From Gigaspora margarita (Eukaryota; Glomeromycota; Glomeromycetes; Diversisporales; Gigasporaceae), in the NCBI GenBank assembly GCA_009809945.1, contig WTPW01000340.1, forward strand, positions 157,892 to 221,891: DNA of 64,000 nt, written 5' to 3'. Position numbers and translations under genes: made by a program. Each line of letters starts with the position of its first letter. The first letter of the stretch is position 1. Shown piece by piece: positions 1 to 9,996 of this stretch. Below the pieces are notes generated by a model. That model was not told the origin of the DNA. It was given only the letters and a program-made list of their open reading frames with translations, and ran no database searches.

Positions 1-84
1 TTATCAAACTTAATAAAAATTTTTTTATTTAAATTTTATAGATCTATAAAATTTAAATAAAAAAATTTTTATTAAGTTTGATAA
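1..84. repeat. Perfect 84-bp palindrome
   Basis: Two 42-base arms meet at a central AGATCT with no spacer and no mismatch; the sequence begins TTATCAAACTTAATAAAA and ends in its exact reverse complement. It is purely AT-rich apart from the centre and a few C/G. It lies at the window edge, so it may be the inner part of a longer inverted repeat that continues to the left. Confidence 0.9.
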
Positions 85-154
85 AATAGTTATCAAGAAC
101 GTTGAGTTTGAAATTTCAAAAAAGGGGGTGCTTATTTATGATAGGATACGGTAT

Positions 155-533
155 TTACAGAAATTTGCTGAAACAGATAGTACTGATGGAGCATTTAATC
201 TTAGATTTTCTGATCANATATTGTAATTATAAAGGAATTAGAGTTGTGAAAGATGAGTGTACTATAATATTGTCAAAGAGAATTGTGTAGTATTTTAAGA
301 CAGGACTATGTGAGGTTGGTACATCCTATTTGAACTATATTTGTATTAACTTGATCAGAAACTTTAAAAAACATACAAGAATAGCTAATAGGCTCAATTC
401 TCTAATAAATTAAAAGATATCTGGATCAGAAGGAAGAAAAGCATTTTACAAAAACAGCTCACTAACTTTAAAGTGAATTAGATGGTGGAAAAGCAATAAT
501 AGATACATTTTGCAAGACTATCTCATTGACTTT
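155..533 (+). repeat. Repeat R, first copy, left part
   Basis: About 380 bases nearly identical (roughly 90%) to 6203-6590. The copy is cut at 533 by the TIR element 534-6065 and resumes at 6066. Shared landmarks include GATCAGAAACTTTAAAAAA and GATACATTTTGCAAGACTAT. No coding potential was recognised. Confidence 0.8.
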
Positions 534-1439
534 CATTAGCGAATTATATATACGTAATCTTATGTCAGATATTACGGCCCGTAATATAACAAAAATCTTA
601 CGTTTGATACAATTTATTATGTAATATATTACGTTATATTATGGTAATATTACGGTTATTATTTCGAATTATTTCGAAATATATTGCGAAATAAATCAAC
701 AAAAAAAAGGGGTCGCAGGAGGTAATAGTTTGCATATTATGTAATGATTTCGCATTGTTTTGCATTGTTTTCTGAATTTTCAAAATTTTTAAAAAATAAA
801 TTAATGATATATATATTCACATAATCACGCTTTTTTACAGATTTTTGCACAGTATCGCAATTTAATATAAAATTTTATATTTAGGTGATACAAATAAAAT
901 TTACTGGTTTTCATATCCGGCCAGGTCAGAAAATTGCAAAATCCAAAATTTTTTTTTATGCCGTAGTAAGTAAATAGCCAATCAAATAATGTCATTATTA
1001 TAACATATAAAGAACATTTACATTTAACTGATTTAACTCTAATAGTTACAGTACTAGAAAGATAAGTTTCTGATTTACTTGAATAAAGGTCTCTTCAGCA
1101 TTAGACTACCATTACACTAGCTTACTTCCTTTAGTTTTCTTAAGTAAAATCGAAGGGAACTTCTCTACATGTTTCTTTTATTAAAGTCAAATTCATTCGT
1201 TTATATACATTAGAATTTAATATATGACACGTTAACATGTTGTTTGACATGTTAATATGTTGTTTAACACACTACATGCTATTTAACGATGGTATTACTA
1301 AGCCTAACACGTTGACATTCTATCTAGAACTTTCATAATCTTTATCCCTTTAACACGTTAATCATCAAGTTTACATGAATTTTGACTAACATTTAATGAA
1401 TTTACAACAATAGAAATGAAAGTTATCTATACTAAACAA

Positions 1440-1700
1440 GAAACACGTCACGTTGGACAAATGCAGTAAGCTATAATTTGAAGAAATCACGCTACTATAC
1501 CTACCGAACAAGGCATGATCTAGTAAGTTCTCAATACAATAATTGTTATACAAAACATGTAGTTTTTATATTCACTTTTCCCTGTACATGCGAAATATAA
1601 TTAATTTTTGTGTACTGTATTAAATATGATATTAGGATAGAATTTGGTGTAGGTAGCTCTATAGCAAATTAATGTAAGGTTTTTTTTATTTTGTAACCAC
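1440..1700 (-). repeat. Relic similar to the Tigger interior
   Basis: Matches in reverse complement the stretch 9230-9370 just inside the left end of the Tigger element (shared blocks GGRCAAATGCAGTAAGCT, AATATAATTAATTTTTGTGTA, GATAGAATTTRGTRTAGRTA). About 110 bases near 1480-1590 have no counterpart. The match has no TIR of its own, so it is a fragment of a related transposon or a shared capture. Confidence 0.6.
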
Positions 1701-1929
1701 TTAATGTAGTAGTCGTATTCTTGTAAATTAAAAGTTTTTCAGAAATGGCAAAATAATAAAAGCGTTTTATTAGAACTTAATAAATCCAAATCAATGCTTG
1801 AGAATATTGAAGGTTTGTACTGTGAGAATATGTTCAAAAATAGAAGCAAGTTCATCAACATGCATGAAATCACTAAAAAGCTAAAGTGACTTTAGCCAAA
1901 AAGCGAATTGAACTTTCTGATTTTTTTAA

Positions 1930-3320
1930 TGATTTTGATTGTATAATACAGCTTTTCCATATAAGATTTCCCAAATAATGATACCAAATGAATAAATATT
2001 TGATGCTAAGTTGATCAAAACTTCTGGTGGAATGTATGATAAAATTCCATAAACACTACAGAACTGATTTTAACGCAATATTAGTTATTGAAAGTCCTAA
2101 ATCAGCAATATATCTGATATGCATTTTTTAAGCTATTTAACAATATATTTCCGCTATGTAAATCCCAATGAATACATAAGATCATAAAAATGAATTTCCT
2201 AAAGATCTAATGCAATATATTGCAATAGATTTAATTATCTTTCCAATCTATTTTCGAAATAGTATGTAAATTTTGACACAAACTACCATATTGTGCATAA
2301 TACATAACAAGAATATAATTTCCTGTAGCTTTATCTTTAGATATACTGATCATTAAGTCTGATATTACAATATGCTTTTTAACTATTCATTAAAAGAAAT
2401 TTATATTATAGTCCGGTGCAAAAAGATTTGTACCTCAAACAGCTCTGATTCAAATATTTTTTGTACAAATTAATTTTGGATTTTTTTAATTTAATATAAT
2501 CATTAGGTTATCGGATTAGTAAAAATAAATTTTTTTTGATAATTTTATTGATTCAATAAAAAAATTTATTAATAGTAGCTTTTTTTAATAATTTTTACTA
2601 TATAATTTACTATAGTAATTTTTATAATTTTTATATACGCGTATATAGTAAAAAAAATCAAATCATCTTGCTTAAAAGCTTAATTTCTTCACAACCAGTG
2701 ATTCAATTTTGCTCAAATTTTAACCATATCTTTATCATATGCACATTAATGCACTTGCGTAGTACAAAGTTATACAACTGCATATTGGTTGCGAAATTAT
2801 TTAAAATATCTTTTTTTTTTAAAAAAAAAATATCTTTTTTTTTTTGAATACAGCAAATTGTACATGCTTAATTGTTAAAATAAAACAATGTTATAACAAT
2901 AAAAATAATATAATAAGTTAGATTAAAACCTATTTTATTTGATATTAAAAAATTTTTAATAATTAATCAAAGATATAAAAACTTTTACATAGAGCTGAAA
3001 TTACAAAATTTTTTGAGGTACAAATCTTTCTGCACCGGACCATAAAGGTATTAAAATTACAAAACTAATAAAATTATTTAATAAAGATTACCTCTTTTAT
3101 AAATTCTCCATGATAATTATTTGATTCATGGAGCAATTTTGGCGCAACAGTTCTGTTTAAAGTTTATATTTAAATAATTATTAAATAATCATATACTTAC
3201 AGACTACTGTTTATTGTTAATAAAAAAATTTTTCGTTTACTTTTATCAAGCCACTCTGCTGCGTATACAATTGCAAATCCATCTCTTCAATAATTTTAAA
3301 CTTGTGCTTTTCTTAGTTTA
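1930..3320 (-). pseudogene. Protein kinase (TKL-like) pseudogene
   Basis: Read on the minus strand, from about 3320 down: a glycine-loop-like segment FAIVYAAEWLDKSKRK, then RTVAPKLLHESNNYHGEF (the lysine of the usual VALK is kept as VAPK), a long intron-like stretch holding the MITE 2409-3042, then NYILVMYYAQYGSL (hinge), IHWDLHSGNILLNS (catalytic loop with HWD in place of HRD), IADLGLS (DLG in place of DFG), SYIPPEVL (APE) and NIYSFGIIIWEILYG. The order and wording match the expanded kinase family of arbuscular mycorrhizal fungi (family recalled, not searched). Several in-frame stops lie between hinge and catalytic loop, and the arginine of HRD is lost, so it is not an active kinase. It sits wholly inside TIR element B, which may have picked it up. 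Confidence 0.75.
2409..3042. mobile_element. Tc1/mariner-like MITE in kinase relic
   Basis: Inverted ends of about 28 bases: left TAGTCCGGTGCAAAAAGATT, right (reverse complement) TGGTCCGGTGCAGAAAGATT, both running on to TGTACCTCAAA. It is flanked by TA on both sides. The TIR wording (GGTGCAAAAAGATTTGTAC) is typical of Tc1-type ends. The 634-base interior is AT-rich with no ORF. It lies in what would be an intron of the kinase relic. Confidence 0.8.
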
Positions 3321-3329
3321 TTGGTATGA

Positions 3330-4300
3330 GTTATATGAAAATATATACTCGAGCGAATGATAAAAAGCAAAACTGAATTTAGCTTTATTTCGTTAACTAA
3401 TTACTGACATTTTTTAGTCAAATGGTTTTAATTGATCAAAATTTATTTTTATTACTGTATTAAAAATAGATTTGATTGTCCAAAATCAAAAACTCAAAAA
3501 TCGAATTTTTACTCGATTTTGCCGAGCACTGACTAATTTGCTATTGTCACGGTTAAAATTTTTAACCCGTGTCTTAAATGCGAATTGGTAATACCAGAAG
3601 ATTCCAGTGACCCAAGCCATTTGATATACAAGTCATTTGGTTAATATTTGTTGTTTGTATGCAATGGGCGGAGGCACAGATTATTGTTGTCCATAAATTG
3701 TTGGATAAACTAGTAATTGTTGGCCCTTGGTTGTTGGCATGCCAAGAGTTTTTGCTACTATGGCTTGTAAAATTATGTATGAGGCTTTTCAAGCAATGCT
3801 GCTCGCGGCCTGTAAGCAGTGTTGAGAGTACAAGAAATCACGAAAGAAATTAAAAGCGCAGTAGTTTATAGTAAATTAAAATGTATTTAAAGCCTGAGTT
3901 TTCACGCTACTACGAGGAGATTAGACAATGTCTCAAGATATGATTTAGATTAGAATGACTTGATTAGATAGTTTTAATAATAATCAGATTTTAGTTTAGT
4001 TTATTTTATTTTTATTATTTTATATTGTTATATTATTTTAGTGTAGTCTTTATTAATATTATTATAATAAATTACCCCCCTGATGCTTAATAAATTACAT
4101 TATATAAGTCTTATTTAAATCAATCACGTAGATTGATCAAGTTAAATGATAACCCCGATCAAAATTAATATATTCTCGTGATGTTATAAACCTGTGTACT
4201 ATTGTTACCTAAGTGAATCATTGGAGCTAATTGGACCGATATCCATTATTGCTCTTCTAACCGATGGTCACACTATTATAAAATTTTTTACATATATAAA
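3330..4300. other. Cargo of element B, unassigned
   Basis: No recognisable gene. The part 3570-3860 is clearly more GC-rich than its surroundings and holds a 64-codon plus-strand ORF (3659-3853) that resembles nothing I know. The rest is AT-rich filler. Confidence 0.4.
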
Positions 4301-4589
4301 AAAACCTCCAGGCGGCCGGGTCTAAAAATTTTTGAAATGTTATGTAAACCAGTAAATTTTATTTGTATCACCTTATTTATTATTATTATACATTATATTT
4401 TACATTTATTAAATATATATTTTTAATTAATATTACATACTTTATTATATATTACATTATTAGTATTATTTACATTATTACAAATATTTTAAACTACTTT
4501 CGCACTTCGTCACATCTATTTCTATTACTATATACAAAAAACTAGCCCTATTTTAAACTACTTTCGCACTTNGTTGNATNTAATTCTAT

Positions 4590-5870
4590 TACTATATACA
4601 AAAAACTAACCCTATACACTTATTTTCGCTCATTCCAAAGTTAGCTATTATCTCGCTTCTTTGTTTTCTATCGTCTTTGCTTTGGCTATTTCTTTTAATT
4701 TGGCTATAACCTTCATTTCGTTCTCTTTTTCTAAATACTTCAAAGAAGTGAAAAAAATAAAAAAAATTTCTCAGAAGTGTTAGTGTTCTTGCAAATTGCC
4801 AGAGAAATCTAGTATGTTCTTGCAAAGTGCCAGAGGAGTTAAAGCTAGTGTTCTTGTAAAGTCCAGGAAAAGTCGCAAAGTATCGAAAAAGTTAGGAATA
4901 AATAAAATAAAATAAAAATAAAAAAAAATAAGTAAAAAAAAAACAAACGAAAAAACAAAAGTGTAAGCAAACTAATATAAAAAAAATAAACGAAGCCCCA
5001 AATCTTCATTTCTCTAAAGTAAGAGTTTACGTTCTTGCAAATTCGAAAGTTGGGTTAATGTTCTTGCAAAATGCCAAAAAAGTCATGTAGTGCTGAAAAA
5101 GTCTGGGTTGGTTTTCTTGCAAAGCACCAGGAAGTAAGGGTTCTTTTCTCGCAAAGTGCCGAAATAAAATAAATTAATAAACCAAATTTTAAAAAAAAAA
5201 CAAAAAACAAAAAAACAAAAACAAATTATGTCAAACAAAAAAATAAATAAAGTCCTAACTAAACCTTTATTTCTTTAAAGAAGCATTCTTGGAAATTTAA
5301 AAATTGCTGGAGACATCAGTTGTGTGTTCTTGCAAAGCGTCAAAATTTTTGAGTAGGCTGCACATAGTTTCGAATGGTTGTTTGTTTTCTTGCAAAGTGT
5401 TCTTATAAAATGCCAAAATAAAAATAAAATGAAAAAAAATAAAAAATAAATAAATAAAAAAAAAAAACAAAATGAAAACAAAAAAAAAATGAAACGAAAA
5501 CAAAAAATGAAACGAAAATAAAAAACAAAAAGCGAAAAAAAAAACAAAATAGAAGATCTAATTATAAACAAAAGATCTAATCTAATCTTGTAGTACAAAA
5601 TTTAAACATCATTGAACTATTTCAAAAAATTAGTCCAACGCAATTCAGGTTACATATTGGGTTGGTTTGCAAAAGGTTTTGAAAAGTTGTTTGTTTTCTT
5701 GCAAAGGTGTTCTTGTAAAGTGCCAAAATAAAAATAAAATAAAAAATAAATAAAATGAAAACAAAAAAAAATAAAATAAAAACAAAGAAACGAAATGAAA
5801 ACAAAAAAGCGAATCTGATTTTGTAGTAAAGAATTCGAACTATTTTGAATAATTAGTCCAATGCGTGATC
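4590..5870 (+). repeat. Degenerate TTCTTGCAAAGTGCC interspersed repeats
   Basis: At least ten imperfect copies of a 15-20 base word (TTCTTGCAAAGTGCC, GCAAAATGCCAAAA, TCTCGCAAAGTGCCG) separated by A-rich runs with embedded C and G (AAAACAAAAAAAC). The minus-strand ORFs here (Phe/Leu-rich) are translations of these A-rich runs and not genes. The same word series occurs inverted at 53130-53530, next to the assembly gap. Confidence 0.7.
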
Positions 5871-5889
5871 CAGGTTATACTGATCTACT

Positions 5890-6010
5890 GATCCTAGTTT
5901 GGTTTAAAGAGGATCGAAATATTTTGTTATAATTTTCGAAATTTCTAATGAAATATAACGAAATTTTGATATTTGAAATATTCCTTTATATATTACGTAA
6001 TATTTTGCTT
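5890..6010. repeat. CGAAAT/TTTCG palindrome cluster, right end of element A
   Basis: Repeated CGAAAT and TATTACGTAATA words, mirrored at 590-700 near the other end. The layout resembles the sub-terminal arrays to which transposases bind. Confidence 0.5.
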
Positions 6011-6065
6011 ATATTATGGTTCATAAGATCTTACATAAGATTATGCTATTATAAATTTGCTGATG

Positions 6066-6198
6066 TTTTTGAATCAGAAGGAGGAAAGTGTTAGCAGATA
6101 TACTTTGAAAAAAAATTTTTTATTGTAAAGCATGCTGGATTTTGTTTAATTGTTATTTTCGATTTTGGGTTCTTATTTGTAATTTTACATTTTTTTTA
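6066..6198 (+). repeat. Repeat R, first copy, right part
   Basis: Continuation of the first R copy after the inserted element; it matches 6586-6712 (GGAGGAAA, AGCAGRTATRCTTTGAAAAA, AGCATGMTRGATTTTGTTTAATT). It is followed directly by the second copy, so R was a head-to-tail tandem before the insertion. Confidence 0.75.
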
Positions 6199-6715
6199 TT
6201 CATTTACAAAAATCTGCTAAAATGAATAGTACTGATAGAGCATTTAATCTTAGATTTTCTGATCAAATATTGTAATTATAAAGGAATTAGAGTTGCAAAG
6301 GACAAGTGTACTATAATGTTGTCAAAGAGAATAGTGTAATATTTTAAGACAGGACTAGGTGAGGTTGGTGCATCCCATTTGAGTTATATTTGTATTAACT
6401 TGATCAGAAACTTTAAAAAATATATAAGAAAAGCTAATAGGCTCAATTCTCTAATAAATTAAAAGATATCTGGATCAGAAGTAAGAAAATGGCTTACAAG
6501 AACAGCTCACTAACTTTAAAGTAAACATGAATAAATTAGATAGTAAAAAAGCAATAGTAGATACATTTTGCAAGACTATCTCTTTGAATTAAAAGGAGGA
6601 AAATATTAGCAGGTATGCTTTGAAAAAAATTTTTTTTATTAGAAAGCATGATAGATTTTGTTTAATTATTTTTGATTTTGGGCCTTTATTTTAATTTTAT
6701 TTTTTTTTTACTAAA
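6199..6715 (+). repeat. Repeat R, second (uninterrupted) copy
   Basis: An intact unit of about 515 bases that gives the pre-insertion state of the first copy. The first copy carries the 5.5-kb insert between the counterparts of CTCTTTGA and AAAAGGAGG. Function and family unknown. Confidence 0.75.
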
Positions 6716-7479
6716 TATCTTAGAAATAATGCTCAATATTTGGTATTTGTTATATTTAGATTTTTAATGCAAGAACACTATTCTTAGTAAATCCTAGTTC
6801 TAACAAACTTAAATCAAAGATGGAAAAGCACTCGTAAACACATCTTTGAAAAGTACTAAGAAAAATCATTAGAAAATGCACTTTGCAAGAACTACATACT
6901 GACTACTTTGTAAAATGAACTTAGATTATAAAAAGGAAAAGCATTCCATACTGTAATTTACTATTCCCAATTTATTCTAATTTTTATATTTCCAGGTCCC
7001 CAAATTATAGTTGTTATTTTTACTATGTATTGCCAGATTATTTAAATAAAAGTTTGGGCAGGTAAATTATTTTTTTTGCTCTATTATAAGAACAAATAAT
7101 TAACTTTATATGGCCTAATTTAAGATTATAATTTTTAAGATTTTAAATTTTTAAATTAAAGATGTGAACTTTCAAAATTTCATTTCAAATTAAAGATTTT
7201 AGTAGTTTAATTCTCCAATTTAACAATTACCAATATGATTTTTAAACCCATTATATATTGCTTACTTTATTATAGCAGATAAATATTAAAAGATCCAATA
7301 AGACAATATATAATTGTCTTATATATTAGATATCGCAAGGAAATCCTATTACCAAAGAATTGCTCAGATTTCAAGGATTGGTTCAAAAATCATATGCTTT
7401 ACTGGTAGTTTGTCGTTAAATTTGCTAAGATATTAAAAATTCAATAATTTTAGAATTAGCTTCGGTATTACAATATATA
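6716..7479. other. AT-rich spacer, nothing recognised
   Basis: No ORF over 60 codons, no clear repeat or RNA gene. Contains short A/T runs only. Confidence 0.5.
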
Positions 7480-7759
7480 GTGGTAGATAAAGTCCGGAAT
7501 CGAGCCGGGCTACCAGGGCCTGAGCCCGGCCCATACTGCAAAAATTCTGGGTCGGGCCCAGATTTTTAGGCCCGCAATTATTGCGAGTCCAGTTCGGGCT
7601 AAGCAGGACCCCGAAGAATACATATATAACTCAGATCCAGACTCAAAATTTTAATATAACTTTATACACTTAATTTTATTAAAAGCTTTATACAAAATTA
7701 TCATATAAGTTCAAATTTTACTATAAATTATACAATTTTAGATCTGAGTTTATATACCA

Positions 7760-8860
7760 TATATATTCCTATTCCGAAAATAAACTACCCTTTTGTTTTA
7801 ACCAAAAAATCTAAAAACTTGTTTTATCCAAAAATAAGCTACCCCCGATCGATAATAGTTACTACATAGTAAAGTCCAAAGTTTACTATGCAAATCGGTT
7901 ATAATCGCTTAAGTAAACTTGTTTGGAAGATCAAATACATATGTAATAAAATTTTCATACAAATTGGAAAACATTTTATTATTTGAGTTTTGATTTTTAC
8001 GTTCGTCGAAAAATTAAAAATTTTTTAAAAAATATATACGCCAAACGTAAAAATTACAAGTTAAATAATAAAAAGTTCTCCGATTTGTATGAAAATTTCA
8101 GAGAATATGCATTTTTATATTATGCGCATGTTTACTTAAACGCATATAATCGATTTACATAGTAAAATTTGGACTTTGCTATGTAGCGATTATTTGCGAT
8201 CGCTAATAAGCTTTTTGCACAGATATTTTTTAAAAAAAATTCTCACGCATATAATCTTGTGCAGACAAGTTTTTTGTGGGAAAAAAAAAACAAAAAAATA
8301 AAAAAATAAATAAAAAAAATAAAAAAAGCGATATGCATACCATATTTTTCCAAAATAAGCTACCTTTTTTGAACGTTTTTTGGACACAAAAAATCTGGGG
8401 GTAGATTTTTGATCAATCGCAAATAGTCGTTACATAGTAAAGTCCAAATTCTACTATGTAAATCGACTATTATCGCTTAAGTAAACTTATTCGAAAGATA
8501 AAAATACATATGTGCTGAAATTTTCATTAATATTGAAGTACCTTTTATTATTAAATTTTAATTTTTAAGTTCAACGAATATATTTTTGTAATAAAATTTT
8601 AATTTTACCGTTGAAAATAAAAATTAAAAGTCAAATAATAAAAAGTTCTCATATTTTGATAAAATTTTTAGGGTTTACGTATTTTGATCTTCCGAACAAG
8701 TTTACTTTAGCGACTTTAATCGATTTGGATAGTAAACCTTTGACTTTACTATGTAGCGACTATTATCGATCATGGGGTAGCTTATTTTTGGATCAAAGGC
8801 GTTTTTACATTTTTGGATTTAAACAAGAGGTAGCATGTAGTTTATTTTTGGAAATATACA
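7760..8860. repeat. Palindromic ACATAGTAAAGTC repeat family, two units
   Basis: Two adjoining hairpin-like units. Each arm carries GGGTAGCTTATTTT, then ACATAGTAAAGTCCAAA, then AATCGNTTATAATCGCTTAAG and AAGTAAACTTGTTTGGAAG; the other arm is its reverse complement. The ends CGAAAATAAACTACCC (7774) and GTAGTTTATTTTTGG (8836) mirror each other. Relatives occur at 32950-33340, 33800-34120 and from 63880 to the window end. Confidence 0.65.
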
Positions 8861-9996
8861 GTATAGTATCGTTATACAAAATAAAAATCTAACTTGTTAT
8901 AAAAGATATCTTTGTTATACAAATAAACATCTAACTTTTCAAAAAATTACCTGTTGATTATACAAATTTAAACATATAACATATTAAAAAATTATATACA
9001 GTCTTCCTCCTCTATAATCACCTCCCATACAATCACTACCTTTATATAATCACATAAATTTTCGATTTAATTTTTTTTATTTATAAAATACCTATATATA
9101 ATCACAATTTGCTTATAATCACTATCACACTAATATAGTATAAATGAAATATAATACATATATAATACCATTCTATATAATCACATAAAATGAATATATT
9201 AAAAATTTTTAATTTGCAAGAATGCATCTACTGCATTAAAATTTACACTAACTTGCTATAGAACTATCTATACTAAATTCTATTCTAATACAGTATTTTA
9301 GATACACAAAAATTAATTATATTTGCAAAGCTTACTGCATTTGCCCAACGCATTTCTTGATATTTTAATAAGTGTTCCATAAGTAATTGAGGTTTTATAG
9401 CTTTGAATAATGATGTTTGACAAACCAATTTTCACATGGATGCCAAAAAAAAAAAAGAATTAACAAAAAAAATAAGTTTGCATGGGCTAATTAATTTCCG
9501 TTAACTAGTTTTTAATGACATCTGAAAGATAAATCACTTTTTTTAGACTTTTCTTGCATTTGTCATATTTTATCATTCATATAAGTGTTGTTATTTGTTA
9601 TTTGTCAAACTGAAGTTGCCTGACGAAATGGTTTTGTCATTCATCTAGCCAAACCTATTTTGTAGACAACATTAGCTTTGACAAAGTATTTACTGCCGCT
9701 TTAGATTGCTAATATGTACTGTGTCAGAGATATTATTTTATATTACAATTTATAATAATTGACTAATTTCAAAAACAATAATACATTTACTTCAAGTATA
9801 TCACAATTTATAATAATTAACTAATTTCAAAACGATAAAACATATTTAATATAAACTATTGTTATAATTCGACCTTTTACAAATCAAAGAGTTTATAACA
9901 AAAAATAACCCTATTCTAAACAATTTTTTTCATTTATGAATATCAGAATAACTGTTATAGTTATTAAAAAAACCAATATAATAAGAAAAATTGTTA

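Larger units (their letters stand above)
884..4372. mobile_element. TIR element B inside element A
   Basis: The left end GGTGATACAAATAAAATTTA (884) and the right end in reverse complement are identical over about 27 bases, then diverge into GGCC-rich sequence (TCCGGCCAGG / CCCGGCCGCC). The element is flanked by TTA on both sides (881-883, 4373-4375), a 3-base duplication typical of PIF/Harbinger elements. The shorter relative of element A at 54080-54260 lacks this insert and reads straight across the junction, giving an empty site. Cargo: a Tigger-like fragment, a kinase pseudogene and a Tc1-like MITE. A small relative lies at 29999-30214. Confidence 0.75.
534..6065. mobile_element. TIR element A, long copy (5.5 kb)
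   Basis: Terminal inverted repeats: the left end begins CATTAGCGAATTATATATA, the right end in reverse complement begins CATCAGCAAATTTATAATA, and both run on to an AATCTTATG block. The interior near both ends is rich in CGAAATATT and TATTACGTAATA palindromes. A second, inverted and shorter relative lies at 52803-54630, sharing the CATCAGCG-type ends, the AGGAGGTAATA block (710 versus 54375) and the GCAAAGTGCC repeats. The flanks suggest a decayed target duplication of about 8-11 bases around TTGA, though the other copy fits TA. No transposase is visible, so this is a non-autonomous element. It is the host of element B. Confidence 0.7.

Noticed and set aside
5275-5804. Phe-rich minus-strand ORFs up to 107 codons
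   Set aside because: Translations of A-rich runs with embedded C/G between GCAAAGTGCC repeats; the repetitive composition suggests no gene.
8611-8892. 93-codon ORF on the plus strand
   Set aside because: Lies wholly in a hairpin repeat unit; related units elsewhere do not keep the frame.
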